DNA of 59,957 nucleotides from Halomonas sp. NO4 (GCF_010994375.1 NZ_WHMA01000020.1:1-59957), one strand, 5' to 3'. Shown: positions 8,671 through 20,428, numbered from the stretch's first letter. Numbers and translations are program-made. The notes: a model not told the origin generated them from the sequence alone.

Positions 8671-10773
8671 CTAGCGCTTCTTCTGCGGCGGCAGATCGGT
8701 ACACACGCCTTCGAACAGTTCGGCGGCCATGCCGATCGATTCGCCCAGGGTCGGGTGCGGGTGGATGGTCTTGCCGATGTCGACCGGATCGCAGCCCATC
8801 TCGACGGCCAGACAGAGCTCGCTGATCAGGTCCCCCGCCTGGGGGCCGACGATGGCGCCGCCAATGAGGCGGTGGGTCTCCTCGTCGAACAGCAGTTTGG
8901 TGAAGCCCTCGTCGCGGCCGTTGGCGATCGCTCGGCCGGAAGCGGCCCAGGGGAACACCGCCTTGCCGTACTTGATGCCTTCGGCCTGGCATTCGGTTTC
9001 GGTCTTGCCGGCCCAGGCCACTTCCGGATCGGTGTAGGCCACCGAGGGAATCTGGCGGGCATCGAAGAAGCTCTTGTGGCCGGCCGCGGCCTCGGCGGCG
9101 ACATGCGCCTCGTGCACCGCCTTGTGGGCCAGCATCGGCTGGCCGATGATGTCGCCGATGGCGAAGATGTGCCCGACGTTGGTGCGCATCTGCCGGTCGG
9201 TGGCGATGAATCCCCACTCGTCGACCGCCACGCCGGCGTTGTCGGCGCCGATCTTGTTGCCGTTGGGGCGGCGCCCCACCGATTGCAGAATCATGTCGTA
9301 CAGCTGTGGCTCAGCGGGGGCGTTGTCGCCCTCGAAGCTGACCTTGAGGCCGTTCTTCTGGGCTTTCACGGCGGTGGTCTTGGTCTTGAGCATCACCGTG
9401 TCGAAGCGGGGCTTGTTGACTTTTTCCCAGACCTTGACCAGATCGCGGTCGGCACCGGTCATCAGCCCGTCGAGCATCTCGACCACGTCGATGCGAGTGC
9501 CCAGGGTGGAGTAGACCGTGGCCATCTCCAGGCCGATGATGCCGCCGCCGATGACCAGCATGCGCTTCGGGATGGACGTCAGTTCCAGCGCGCCGGTGGA
9601 ATCGACCACCCGGGGGTCATCGGGAATGAAGGGCAGTGTCACCGACTGCGACCCGGCGGCGATGATGCACTTGTCGAATTTCACCACCTGCTTGTCGCCG
9701 GTCTGCTCCTGGCCGTCGCCGCTGGTCAGGGCAATTTCCAGGTGATGCGGGTCGAGGAAGGTCCCGACGCCGCGCACGACCTGGACCTTGCGTGCCTTGG
9801 CCATGCCGGCCAGCCCACCGGTGAGCTGGCCGACGACCTTTTCCTTCCAGCCGCGCAGTTTGTCGAGATCGATTTTCGGCTTGCCGAAGGCGATGCCGTG
9901 ATCGGCCATGGCTTTGGCCGCGTCGGTGACCGCCGCGACATGCAGCAGCGCCTTGGAGGGGATGCAGCCGACGTTCAGGCACACCCCGCCGAGGGTGGCA
10001 TAGCGTTCCACCAGCACGGTCTTCATCCCCAGATCGGCGGCCCGGAAGGCGGCCGAGTAGCCGCCCGGGCCGGCGCCGAGCACCAGCATCTCGCACTCGA
10101 TGTCGGCCCCGCCGGTATGGGTGGCCGCCTGGGGGGCCGGCGCAGCGGCCCGCTCTCCCGCTCCCTGTGCCGGTTGGGCTGCGGGGGATGTCCCCTCCCC
10201 TTGCAGCATCAGAATCGCCGAGCCTTCCGAGACCGTGTCGCCGACCGACACTAGCACCTCGGTGACCTTGCCGGCCTTGGGCGCGGGCACGTCCATCGAG
10301 GCCTTGTCGGACTCCAGGGTGATCAGCGGGTCCTCGACACGGATCGTATCGCCCGCGCGTACCAGCACTTCGATGATCGGTACATCGCCGAAATCGCCGA
10401 TGTCCGGTACCCGAACCTCTTCCAGGCTGCCACCGCCATACCCCCCGCCGGCATCGCCGGGCGCCGCTGAGCCAGCCCCTTTTTCATGGACCGCCGGATG
10501 CGTTTCATGGTCCGTCACCCGGGATCCGGTCTCGGCCGGTTCCAGCAGCAGGATGGTCGAGCCTTCGGAGACCTTGTCCCCCTCCTTGACCTTGAGCTCT
10601 CCGACCGTGCCCGATTGCGGAGACGGCACATCCATGGAGGCCTTGTCGGTCTCCAGGGTAATCAGCGGCGCTTCGATGTCGATCGCATCGCCCGGCTCGA
10701 CCAGCACCTCGATGATCTCGACCTCCGTGAAATCACCGATGTCGGGCACCTTGACTTCGATTGCATTGGCCAT
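8671..10773 (-). CDS. lpdA: Dihydrolipoyl dehydrogenase (E3) with two N-terminal lipoyl domains
   Basis: E3 reoxidises dihydrolipoamide of the pyruvate dehydrogenase complex and passes electrons through FAD to NAD+. Two lipoyl domains come first (about 4-78 and 117-192), with the lipoyl lysines K44 and K157 in the DKASMD motif. An Ala/Pro/Gln/Gly linker follows. The E3 core begins near residue 225, with GAGPGG, the redox pair C265/C270 in GGVCLNVGCIPSK, a second NAD-binding GGGIIGLE, and the C-terminal HPHPTL histidine. Typical E3 is about 470 residues; one lipoyl domain is found in some bacteria, two is rare. It is 12 bp after aceF. The lipoyl domains are close copies of the aceF one, so domain shuffling within the operon is likely. 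Confidence 0.95.
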   Translation of the reverse strand: MANAIEVKVPDIGDFTEVEIIEVLVEPGDAIDIEAPLITLETDKASMDVPSPQSGTVGELKVKEGDKVSEGSTILLLEPAETGSRVTDHETHPAVHEKGAGSAAPGDAGGGYGGGSLEEVRVPDIGDFGDVPIIEVLVRAGDTIRVEDPLITLESDKASMDVPAPKAGKVTEVLVSVGDTVSEGSAILMLQGEGTSPAAQPAQGAGERAAAPAPQAATHTGGADIECEMLVLGAGPGGYSAAFRAADLGMKTVLVERYATLGGVCLNVGCIPSKALLHVAAVTDAAKAMADHGIAFGKPKIDLDKLRGWKEKVVGQLTGGLAGMAKARKVQVVRGVGTFLDPHHLEIALTSGDGQEQTGDKQVVKFDKCIIAAGSQSVTLPFIPDDPRVVDSTGALELTSIPKRMLVIGGGIIGLEMATVYSTLGTRIDVVEMLDGLMTGADRDLVKVWEKVNKPRFDTVMLKTKTTAVKAQKNGLKVSFEGDNAPAEPQLYDMILQSVGRRPNGNKIGADNAGVAVDEWGFIATDRQMRTNVGHIFAIGDIIGQPMLAHKAVHEAHVAAEAAAGHKSFFDARQIPSVAYTDPEVAWAGKTETECQAEGIKYGKAVFPWAASGRAIANGRDEGFTKLLFDEETHRLIGGAIVGPQAGDLISELCLAVEMGCDPVDIGKTIHPHPTLGESIGMAAELFEGVCTDLPPQKKR

Positions 10774-10785
10774 GTCGTCGATTCC

Positions 10786-12090
10786 TCACATGATGATGCG
10801 CCGCATGTCGGCGAGCAGGTGGGCGAAATGGACGTTGAAACGGGCCGCGGCGGCGCCATCGATTACCCGGTGATCCCAGGACAGCGACAGGGGCAGCATG
10901 AACCGCCACTCCGACTGCTTGCCGTCCGGCGAGACCTGCTTCCAGAAGGAGCGACACACGCCCATGATGGCCACTTCAGGTGCGTTGATGATGGGCGTGA
11001 AATACAGCCCGCCGATTCCGCCCAGCGAGGAGATGGTGAAACAGCCGCCCTGCATCTGATCGGGTTTGAGCTTGCCGTCGCGGGCCAGCTTGGCCAACGC
11101 CCCCATTTCCTGGGCGATCTCGACGACGCCTTTCTGGTCCGCATCGCGGATCACCGGCACCACCAGGCCGTTGGGCGTGTCGGCAGCAAACCCGATGTGG
11201 TAGTACTGCTTGAGGATCAGGTTGTCGCCCTCAAGCGAGGCATTGAACTCGGGGAACTGCTTCAAGGAGGCGACCGCGGCCTTGATCATGAACGCCAGCA
11301 TACTGACCTTGATGCCCGCCTTCTCGTTGGCCTTGTTGAACTGCACCCGGAAGGCTTCCAGGTCGGTGATGTCGGCCTCGTCGTGGTTGGTGACGTGGGG
11401 GATTCTCACCCAGTTGCGATGCAGATTGGCACCGGAGATCTTCTTGATGCGCGACAGCGGCTTCGTCTCCACCGGGCCGAACTTGCTGAAATCGACCTTG
11501 GGCCAGGGCAGCAGATCCATGCCCTCGCCGCCGGCTGGGGCCCCAGCCGCCGGTTGTGCCGCGGGGGCGCCGCCCTTGGCGAAGTTCCGGATGTCCTCCT
11601 GGGTGACCCGGCCCTTGAGACCGGTCGGCGGCACTCGGTTCAGGTCCACCTCCAGTTCGCGGGCCACACGGCGAGCCGAGGGACTGGCGTGAACCCGGCT
11701 GAAATCGGCAATCGGGCCGGTGGAAGGTGCGGTGGACGGTGCAGTGGAAGGGGCGGCAGCGGGTGCGGCCGAGGGGGCTGGCGCCGCTTGCGCTGTCTTC
11801 GCGTCTTCCTCGGCGGGAGCGGGGGCAGCGGGTGACGGGGGAGCGGATTCACCTTCCGTCTCCAGCATCACGATCGGCGAGCCCTCGGAGACCGTGTCGC
11901 CGAGTTTGACCTTGACCTCCTTGACCGTCCCCGCGACAGGCGCGGGCACGTCCATGGAGGCCTTGTCGGACTCCACGGTGATCAGCGGGTCCTCCACCTG
12001 GACGCTGTCGCCGGCCTGGACATGGAGCTCGATGATCGGGACATCGGTGAAATCGCCGATGTCCGGTACCTTGATTTCTTGGATGGCCAC
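10786..12090 (-). CDS. aceF: Dihydrolipoyl acetyltransferase, E2 of pyruvate dehydrogenase
   Basis: E2 forms the core of the pyruvate dehydrogenase complex and moves the acetyl group from lipoamide to CoA. The order is one lipoyl domain (about 3-78, lipoyl lysine K43), a long Ala/Pro linker (80-130), the peripheral-subunit-binding domain (about 134-171, ASPSARRVARELEVDL), and the catalytic domain with DHRVIDG near residue 406 (H407, D411). At 434 residues it is short for a gammaproteobacterial E2, which often has two or three lipoyl domains; here two of them are on E3 instead. The GTG start at 12090 is chosen because GGAGGAGAA lies just upstream. It is 17 bp after aceE and 12 bp before lpd. 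Confidence 0.95.
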   Translation of the reverse strand: MAIQEIKVPDIGDFTDVPIIELHVQAGDSVQVEDPLITVESDKASMDVPAPVAGTVKEVKVKLGDTVSEGSPIVMLETEGESAPPSPAAPAPAEEDAKTAQAAPAPSAAPAAAPSTAPSTAPSTGPIADFSRVHASPSARRVARELEVDLNRVPPTGLKGRVTQEDIRNFAKGGAPAAQPAAGAPAGGEGMDLLPWPKVDFSKFGPVETKPLSRIKKISGANLHRNWVRIPHVTNHDEADITDLEAFRVQFNKANEKAGIKVSMLAFMIKAAVASLKQFPEFNASLEGDNLILKQYYHIGFAADTPNGLVVPVIRDADQKGVVEIAQEMGALAKLARDGKLKPDQMQGGCFTISSLGGIGGLYFTPIINAPEVAIMGVCRSFWKQVSPDGKQSEWRFMLPLSLSWDHRVIDGAAAARFNVHFAHLLADMRRIIM

Positions 12091-12107
12091 GGTTCTTCTC
12101 CTCCGGC

Positions 12108-14771
12108 TCAGGCGTACAGGGGGTTGGGCTTTTCGGGGTCGATGCCGTATTTGGCGATGGCGTCCCGGACCTTGCCGCTCTTGAGCTGGCCCTCGTCGAC
12201 CAGGGCTTGCAGCGCGGCCACGGTGACGTAATGACGATCCACCTCGAAGTGGCGGCGCAGGGCTTCGCGGCTGTCGGAGCGGCCGAAGCCGTCGGTACCC
12301 AGTACCTCGTAACGCCGTGGCACGAAGGGTCGGATCTGTTCGGCGAACAGCCGGATGTAGTCGGTGGAGGCGATGACCGGGCCGTCGGTGCCTTCCAGGC
12401 ACTGCTCGACGTGGCTCTTGCGTGGTTTCTTCCCGGGATGCAGCCGGTTCCAGCGCTTGACGGCATGCCCGTCGCGGGCCAGTTCATTAAGGCTCGGGCA
12501 GCTCCAGACGTCGGCCGCCACGCCCCAGTCGTCGCGCAGCAGGTCCACCGCGGCAATCACCTCGTTGAGGATGCTGCCACAGCCCAGCAGCTGTACCCGC
12601 GGCCCCTTGCCCTCGGCCTTGCTGAACGCATACATGCCCTTGATGATGTCGTCTTCGGCGCCGTCGGGCAGTGCCGGATGATGGTAATTCTCGTTCAGTG
12701 TGGTGATGTAGTAGAAGACGTTCTCCTGGTCCTCGTACATGCGCTTGATCCCGTCGCGCACGATCACCGCCACCTCGTAGTGGAAGGTGGGGTCATAGGC
12801 CATGCAGTTGGGGATGAACTGGGCGAACAGCTGGCTGTGCCCGTCCTGGTGCTGCAAGCCCTCGCCGTTCAGGGTGGTGCGCCCCGAGGTGCCACCGATC
12901 AAGAATCCCCGCGCCAGCATGTCGCCGGCCGCCCAGGCCAGATCGCCGATGCGCTGGAAGCCGAACATGGAGTAGTAGACGTAGAACGGGATCATGGTGA
13001 TCCCGTGGTTGCTGTACGAGGTGGCCGCGGCGATCCACGACGACATGGCCCCGTCCTCGTTGATGCCCTCCTGCAAGATCTGGCCTTTCTGATCCTCCCG
13101 GTAGGGCATGATCTCCTCGGCGTCCATGGGCACGTACTTCTGCCCTTCGGGGGCGTAGATACCGATCTGCCGGAACATGCCCTCCATGCCGAAAGTGCGC
13201 GACTCGTCGGCGACGATCGGGGTCAGCCGCGGCCCCAGGGTCTTGTCCCGGGCCAGGGATACCATGATGCGCACCATGGCCATGGTGGTGGATAGGGTGC
13301 GCTCGCCGGTGTCCGCCAGCACCTGCTTGAACATGTCCAGGGGGGGCGCCTCGAGCCGATCGCCGTTGCGCCGGCGCTGGGGCAGGTAGCCGCCCAGTGC
13401 CTGGCGCTGCTCGTGCAGGAACTGCATCTCGGGGCTGTCCTCGGGGGGCTTGAAGAAGGCCGCCTGGGTGACCTGTTCGTCACTCAAGGGCAGGCCGAAG
13501 CGCTGGTGAAAGTACCGGAGGTGATCCTCGCCCAGCTTCTTCTTCTGGTGAGTGATGTTCTGGCCCTCGCCGCCTTCACCCATGCCGTAGCCCTTGACGG
13601 TCTTCATCAGCAGCACCGAGGGCTTGTCCTTGGTATTGACCGCCGCGTGATAGGCCGCGTAGACCTTCTGCGGGTCGTGGCCACCGCGGGTCAGCTTGTA
13701 GTAGATGTCGTCGTCCGACAGGTGCGCGACCATTTCCTTGAGTTCCGGATACTTGCCGAAGAAGTGCTCGCGGATGTAGGCGCCGCCCTTGGCCTTGAAG
13801 TTTTGATACTCGCCGTCGATGCACTCCTCCATGCGCTGGCGCAACAGCCCCTGGGTGTCCTTGGCCAGCAGGTCGTCCCAGCCCGACCCCCACAGGCACT
13901 TGATGACGTTCCACCCCCCGCCCCGGAAGTTGCCTTCCAGTTCCTGGACGATCTTGCTGTTGCCCCGCACCGGACCGTCCAGGCGCTGCAGGTTGCAGTT
14001 GATCACGAAGATCAGGTTGTCCAGCTTCTCCCGATTGGCCAGGGCGATGGCGCCCTGGGACTGGGGCTCGTCCATCTCGCCGTCACCCAGGAACACCCAG
14101 ACCTTGCGTCCCTCTGTATCGGCCAGCCCCCGGTGCTGGAGGTACTTCATGAAGCGGGCCTGATAGATGCCCATGATCGGCGCCAGCCCCATGGACACGG
14201 TGGAGACCTGCCAGAAGTCCGGCATCAGCCAGGGGTGGGGATAGGAGGAGAGCCCCTTGCCGTCCACTTCCAGGCGGAAGTTGTCCAGCTGTTCCTCGGT
14301 GAGCCGTCCCTCCAGGAAGGCCCGCGCGTAGATCCCCGGGGCGCAATGGCCCTGCACGTAGAGGATGTCTCCCCCGTGACTCTCGCTGGGGGCATGCCAG
14401 AAGTGGTTGAAGCCCACCTCGTACATCACCGCCGACGACGCGTAGCTGGCGATATGCCCGCCGGGTTCGGCGGGTTTCTTGTTGGCGCGCACCACCATGG
14501 CCATGGCGTTCCAGCGCAGGTAGGCGGTCAGCCGCTGCAACAGGGCCTCGTCGCCGGGCAGCTTGGCCTCCTTGTGGGGCGGTATGGTGTTCACATAGGG
14601 GGTGCGGGTGGTGTCCGGCGCCTCGGTGCCGGTCCGGTAGGCTTCTTCCACCGCCTTGTGCAGCAGATAGGTGGCCCGTTCGGGGCCCACCCGCTCCACC
14701 ACCACGTCGACGGCTTCCTGCCACTCCCGGGTTTCCTGTGGATCGAAGTCGTTGTAGTTTTCGAAGGCCAT
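12108..14771 (-). CDS. aceE: Pyruvate dehydrogenase E1 component, homodimeric type
   Basis: E1 decarboxylates pyruvate with thiamine diphosphate and loads the acetyl group on lipoamide of AceF. The 887 residues match the one-chain E1 of proteobacteria. The thiamine-binding motif runs from GDGEMDE to the NCN about 25 residues later. A run typical of AceE starts the protein (ENYNDFDPQETREWQEAVD). The start has GGGAGA at a good distance. It is the second gene of a five-gene minus-strand row and lies 36 bp after maeB, an unusual partner. No PdhR-type regulator gene is adjacent. Confidence 0.97.
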   Translation of the reverse strand: MAFENYNDFDPQETREWQEAVDVVVERVGPERATYLLHKAVEEAYRTGTEAPDTTRTPYVNTIPPHKEAKLPGDEALLQRLTAYLRWNAMAMVVRANKKPAEPGGHIASYASSAVMYEVGFNHFWHAPSESHGGDILYVQGHCAPGIYARAFLEGRLTEEQLDNFRLEVDGKGLSSYPHPWLMPDFWQVSTVSMGLAPIMGIYQARFMKYLQHRGLADTEGRKVWVFLGDGEMDEPQSQGAIALANREKLDNLIFVINCNLQRLDGPVRGNSKIVQELEGNFRGGGWNVIKCLWGSGWDDLLAKDTQGLLRQRMEECIDGEYQNFKAKGGAYIREHFFGKYPELKEMVAHLSDDDIYYKLTRGGHDPQKVYAAYHAAVNTKDKPSVLLMKTVKGYGMGEGGEGQNITHQKKKLGEDHLRYFHQRFGLPLSDEQVTQAAFFKPPEDSPEMQFLHEQRQALGGYLPQRRRNGDRLEAPPLDMFKQVLADTGERTLSTTMAMVRIMVSLARDKTLGPRLTPIVADESRTFGMEGMFRQIGIYAPEGQKYVPMDAEEIMPYREDQKGQILQEGINEDGAMSSWIAAATSYSNHGITMIPFYVYYSMFGFQRIGDLAWAAGDMLARGFLIGGTSGRTTLNGEGLQHQDGHSQLFAQFIPNCMAYDPTFHYEVAVIVRDGIKRMYEDQENVFYYITTLNENYHHPALPDGAEDDIIKGMYAFSKAEGKGPRVQLLGCGSILNEVIAAVDLLRDDWGVAADVWSCPSLNELARDGHAVKRWNRLHPGKKPRKSHVEQCLEGTDGPVIASTDYIRLFAEQIRPFVPRRYEVLGTDGFGRSDSREALRRHFEVDRHYVTVAALQALVDEGQLKSGKVRDAIAKYGIDPEKPNPLYA

Positions 14772-14807
14772 GGAGCGTCTCCCTTGGTTGGAGCGGAATT
14801 GTTGTCG

Positions 14808-17078
<2,271 letters not shown>

Positions 17079-17247
17079 GTGCGTTACCTCTCTCGCGTTC
17101 ACTCGCGGCGACAGCGGCGTCGATGACCGCTTGGCCGATCGCATTCTCGAACTTGCTGCCAGACCGGCTTGCACTGGCCGAGCCACAAGTCTCTTTCCGC
17201 CGGACTCGATGAGCCTGTAAAGCACTATAGAAGAGAGAAAGGAGTAC

Positions 17248-17337
17248 ATGGGCGGCCTCAGGCTCCAAGTAACGTTCACCAGCGTCTCGCTGGTTGGAAT
17301 GCGCTCGTGCCTGGCCGCTCCCCGCACTGGCCGTTAA
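17248..17337 (+). CDS. Possible 29-codon small ORF upstream of patatin gene
   Basis: An ATG at 17248 follows a strong ribosome-binding site (AGAAAGGAGTAC) and opens a 29-codon frame ending at TAA 17335-17337, 46 bp before the patatin gene. A hairpin, ACCAGCG-TCT-CGCTGGT, lies inside the frame at about 17279-17295. It could be a leader peptide or simply a chance open frame in the 305-bp divergent region between maeB and the patatin gene. The sequence has no recognisable domain. Confidence 0.25.
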   Translation: MGGLRLQVTFTSVSLVGMRSCLAAPRTGR

Positions 17338-17383
17338 GCTGATAGGGTGGTGCAACGCAGCATGTTGCACATGGGGAGTGGAA

Positions 17384-18403
17384 ATGACCGAGACCAAGCG
17401 TATCGACCTGGCCTTGCAGGGCGGTGGGGCCCACGGCGCCTTCACCTGGGGCGTGATCGACCACCTGCTGGAGGAGCCGCGGGTGGTGATCGAGGGCATC
17501 AGCGGCACCAGCGCCGGGGCGATGAACGCCGTGGTGATCGCCGATGCGCTGGTGCGCGGCGACGAGACCACCGCGCGAGTGGCCCTGCACGACTTCTGGG
17601 CCGCGGTGAGCCGCGCCGGCATGGCCAGCCCCATCCGCCGCAGCCCGCTGGACATGTGGCTGGGCAACTGGAGCCTCGACCATTCGCCGGGCTATATCGC
17701 CCTGGATCTGATGAGCCGGCTGATTTCGCCCTACCAGTTCAACCCGCTCAACGTGAATCCGCTGCGTGAGGTGATGGCCGACCACGTCGACTTCGAGCGG
17801 GTGCGTGCCTGCGAGTCGCTGAAGCTGTTCGTCACGGCGACCAATGTCCACAGCGGCAAACAGCGCGTCTTCACCCGCGAGGAGATGAGCCTGGATGCGG
17901 TGATGGCCTCGGCCTGCCTGCCCTTCGTCTTTCAGGCCGTGGAGATCGACGGCGAGCCCTACTGGGACGGCGGCTACATGGGCAACCCGGCATTGCTGCC
18001 GCTCATGGAGCAGTGCACCGCGCGCGACATCGTCATCGTGCAGATCAACCCGCTGACCCGCCGCGAGCTGCCCACCACCGCCGCGGACATCCTCAACCGC
18101 TTGAACGAGATCACCTTCAACGCCTCGCTGATCAAGGAAGTGCGGCTGCTGGCCATGCTCCAGCAGCTGGCCACGGAGTACGACATCGCCGTGCCCGGCT
18201 ATCGCGACGCGCTTTTCCACCGCATCAGTGCCGACGAGGCGCTGGCCGACCTCTCGGTGTCGAGCAAGCTCAACGCCGAATGGGCCTTCCTGTGCCACCT
18301 GCGCGACCTCGGCCGCGAGACGGCGGCAGAGTGGCTCGCGGCGCATTTCGACGACCTGGGAAGCCGCTCCACGCTGGACGTGGAGAGCGTCTACCTGCAC
18401 TGA
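17384..18403 (+). CDS. Patatin-like phospholipase
   Basis: A 339-residue serine hydrolase of the patatin/RssA group. The oxyanion-hole GGGAHG is at residues 13-18, the nucleophile S43 in GTSAG, and the partner aspartate D195 in WDGG, forming the Ser-Asp dyad. These enzymes release fatty acids from phospholipids or related esters; some act on PHA-granule lipids, but nothing here proves that. No signal peptide is present, so a cytoplasmic location is expected. The ATG at 17384 has GGGGAGTGG upstream; earlier in-frame starts lack one. It is divergent from maeB. Confidence 0.88.
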   Translation: MTETKRIDLALQGGGAHGAFTWGVIDHLLEEPRVVIEGISGTSAGAMNAVVIADALVRGDETTARVALHDFWAAVSRAGMASPIRRSPLDMWLGNWSLDHSPGYIALDLMSRLISPYQFNPLNVNPLREVMADHVDFERVRACESLKLFVTATNVHSGKQRVFTREEMSLDAVMASACLPFVFQAVEIDGEPYWDGGYMGNPALLPLMEQCTARDIVIVQINPLTRRELPTTAADILNRLNEITFNASLIKEVRLLAMLQQLATEYDIAVPGYRDALFHRISADEALADLSVSSKLNAEWAFLCHLRDLGRETAAEWLAAHFDDLGSRSTLDVESVYLH

Positions 18404-18617
18404 GGCCTCGGCACGGGCAAGGTCTAGCGTTGAAGCCTTGGACGGAAGGAAGGAAGCGGAAGGCACATGCTGGTGTCATAAGCTGAGTCAACATTCACCG
18501 GAAAGCAGGAGGAATACGCCGTACGCAGGTGACACTGGCCGGGGAGCCGGGCTGTCATATGACGGTAAGGTGTCAGTGCCAGTGTCGAAGGTGCCGTCAA
18601 CCCGGGAGCACTTTTCG

Positions 18618-20030
18618 ATGGTACGACTCGACAAGAAAGCCAAGCGGCTCTACGTGCTGGACACCAACGTCCTGATTCACGACCCCGCTGCCCTCTACCA
18701 GTTCGAGGAACACGAGGTGGTCATCCCCATGACCGTGCTCGAGGAACTCGACAAGCACAAGAACGGCCTGCGCGAGATCGCCCGCACCGCCCGCCAGGTC
18801 AGCCGTACCCTCTCCGATCTGACCAATGAGGTCACCTTCGACGAGATCCAGCGCGGCATTCCCATTCCCCGCGCCGGCGGGACCACCTTGGGGGTGCTGC
18901 GCTTTCTCTGCTATTCCGATCTCAAGCCCCTGGAACACCTCGAGGAGAGCCCCGACAACCGCCTGCTGGCCGAAACCTGCCGGCTGCGCGACGAGCGCCC
19001 CGACGCCTCGGTGATCCTGGTCTCCAAGGACATCAACCTGCGCGTCAAGGCCGCGGCGCTGCGCGTGCCGGTGGAGGACTACCTCACCGACCGCGCCTTC
19101 AGCGACAGCGACGCCATGCCCGACGGGGCGCACATTACCGCTCCGGCGGCCGAGACAGGTGACGGCCCCTGGGATGAGCTGGACGTGGATGTCACCGTGG
19201 AGCGCATCGACCACCACACCTTCTACCAGCTGGAGGGCCCCATTCCCGGCGACTGGCATCTAGGCATGCTGGTCTCCGACAGCGAGAACGGTGCGAGCTT
19301 CGAGGCCATCGTGCGCGAAGTGGAGCCCTACCGCGCCCGGCTGCAGCTGCTCACCAACTACCGGCACAAGGCCGGCGTGTGGGGCGTGCACGCCCACGAC
19401 AGCCGACAGAACTTCGCCCTCAACCTGTTGATGGACGACGACATCGACCTGGTGACCATCGCCGGCAGCGCCGGTACCGGCAAGACCTACATGACGCTGG
19501 CCGCCGCCTTCCAGCAGACCCTGGACGCCAAGCGGTTCGAGCGCATCGTCTTCACCCGGGCGCCGATCTCCATGGGCGAGGACATCGGCTACCTGCCCGG
19601 CACCGAGGAGGAGAAGATGTCGCCCTGGATGGGCGCCTTCCACGACAACATGGACAACCTGCTGCGAGACGAGAGCGGCGAGACAAGCTGGGACAACGGC
19701 GCCACGCGCCAGCTGCTCGGCTCGCGCGTGCAGATTCGTGCCCCTGGCTTCATGCGCGGGCGCACCCTCAACGACACCTTCCTGATCATCGACGAGGTGC
19801 AGAACTTCACGCCCAAGCAGGTCAAGTCGCTGGTGACCCGCGCCGGGCGCAACACCAAGATCGTCTGCCTCGGCAACGTGGGGCAGATCGACACCCCCTA
19901 CCTCACCGCCAACACCTGCGGCATGGCCGCCGTGGTCCAGCGCTTCCGCGACTGGCCCCACGCCGGGCATGTCACGCTGCGCAGCGTCGAGCGCTCGCGC
20001 CTGGCGCTGGCAGGGGAGGAACTGCTCTGA
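18618..20030 (+). CDS. PIN-PhoH fusion ATPase (PhoH2 type)
   Basis: A 470-residue protein with an N-terminal PIN nuclease domain (about 10-150; first acidic residue D15 in VLDTNVLI, then EELDKHK) joined to a PhoH ATPase domain (about 245-465). Walker A is GSAGTGKT at 283-290, and Walker B is in FLIIDEVQN. PIN-PhoH proteins are reported as ATP-dependent RNA-unwinding ribonucleases. The start at 18618 has GGGAG upstream; the open frame runs on 130 codons further 5' but reads as non-coding. No phosphate-regulon site was seen. It converges on a zinc-ribbon gene with a shared hairpin between them. Confidence 0.9.
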   Translation: MVRLDKKAKRLYVLDTNVLIHDPAALYQFEEHEVVIPMTVLEELDKHKNGLREIARTARQVSRTLSDLTNEVTFDEIQRGIPIPRAGGTTLGVLRFLCYSDLKPLEHLEESPDNRLLAETCRLRDERPDASVILVSKDINLRVKAAALRVPVEDYLTDRAFSDSDAMPDGAHITAPAAETGDGPWDELDVDVTVERIDHHTFYQLEGPIPGDWHLGMLVSDSENGASFEAIVREVEPYRARLQLLTNYRHKAGVWGVHAHDSRQNFALNLLMDDDIDLVTIAGSAGTGKTYMTLAAAFQQTLDAKRFERIVFTRAPISMGEDIGYLPGTEEEKMSPWMGAFHDNMDNLLRDESGETSWDNGATRQLLGSRVQIRAPGFMRGRTLNDTFLIIDEVQNFTPKQVKSLVTRAGRNTKIVCLGNVGQIDTPYLTANTCGMAAVVQRFRDWPHAGHVTLRSVERSRLALAGEELL

Positions 20031-20036
20031 GCGCCT

Positions 20037-20057
20037 CCGGGCGGCCCTGCCGCCCGG
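20037..20057. terminator. Bidirectional hairpin between convergent genes
   Basis: Perfect 9-bp inverted repeat CCGGGCGGC-cct-GCCGCCCGG between the stop of the PIN-PhoH gene and the stop of the zinc-ribbon gene. There is no T-run on either side, so it may act as a pause or an RNA-stabilising end. Confidence 0.5.
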
Positions 20058-20061
20058 GATC

Positions 20062-20286
20062 TCACTTCGCCGGGCGGTTGACGACCTTCTCGATCAGCGC
20101 CTCGCGCTCGCTGCACGGCCCCAGGCGCAGTATCTCCTGGGCCTCGTGGTAGAGGCACAGGTAGCGCCGGCAGGAGGTGCAGAACACCCGGTCGTCGGGG
20201 TTGTGCACCTGCGACACCTTGAAGAGGTGGCTGCCGCAATCGGGACAGGCCACCGGCAGACGGAGCTCCTCGGAAAGGTCGGTCAT
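20062..20286 (-). CDS. Small zinc-ribbon protein
   Basis: A 74-residue protein with two CxxC pairs (CPDC and CTSC) and a further cysteine, spaced like a rubredoxin-type or zinc-ribbon fold, followed by a helical tail ending in VVNRPAK. ATG 20286 is preferred to the in-frame GTG two codons earlier, because AAGGAG is nine bases before the ATG and only three before the GTG. The gene follows trpB on the same strand after a 142-bp gap that is rich in inverted and direct repeats. Its function is unknown. Confidence 0.65.
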   Translation of the reverse strand: MTDLSEELRLPVACPDCGSHLFKVSQVHNPDDRVFCTSCRRYLCLYHEAQEILRLGPCSEREALIEKVVNRPAK

Positions 20287-20341
20287 GGTCACGATCTCCT
20301 TGTGGACTCGGGAGTGGTGGACTCAAGAGCGGTGAGCTCGA

Positions 20342-20390
20342 GAGTTAAGGCCTTGCCTAAGACCTTGGGCCACCTTAAGCCTAACTCAAG
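20342..20390. promoter_or_regulatory. Repeat-rich intergenic element between trpB and zinc-ribbon gene
   Basis: The segment starts GAGTTAAGGC and ends GCCTAACTC, forming an imperfect dyad, and contains CTTAAG-N5-CTCAAG at 20374-20390. This is one base away from the CTTAAG-N5-CTTAAG boxes seen elsewhere in the window. It could be the trpB transcription end, the promoter region of the zinc-ribbon gene, or a response-regulator site. Confidence 0.3.
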
Positions 20391-20428
20391 ACTTGCTCGC
20401 CGCCGACTCCGGCTTGCCCACGTCCAGC

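Noticed and set aside
6855..10254. Plus-strand frames of 587 and 531 codons opposite the DASS and lpd genes
   Set aside because: Composition is typical of antisense shadows (His/Arg/Asp/Gln-rich or Val/Gly-rich). The minus-strand products have full family motifs.
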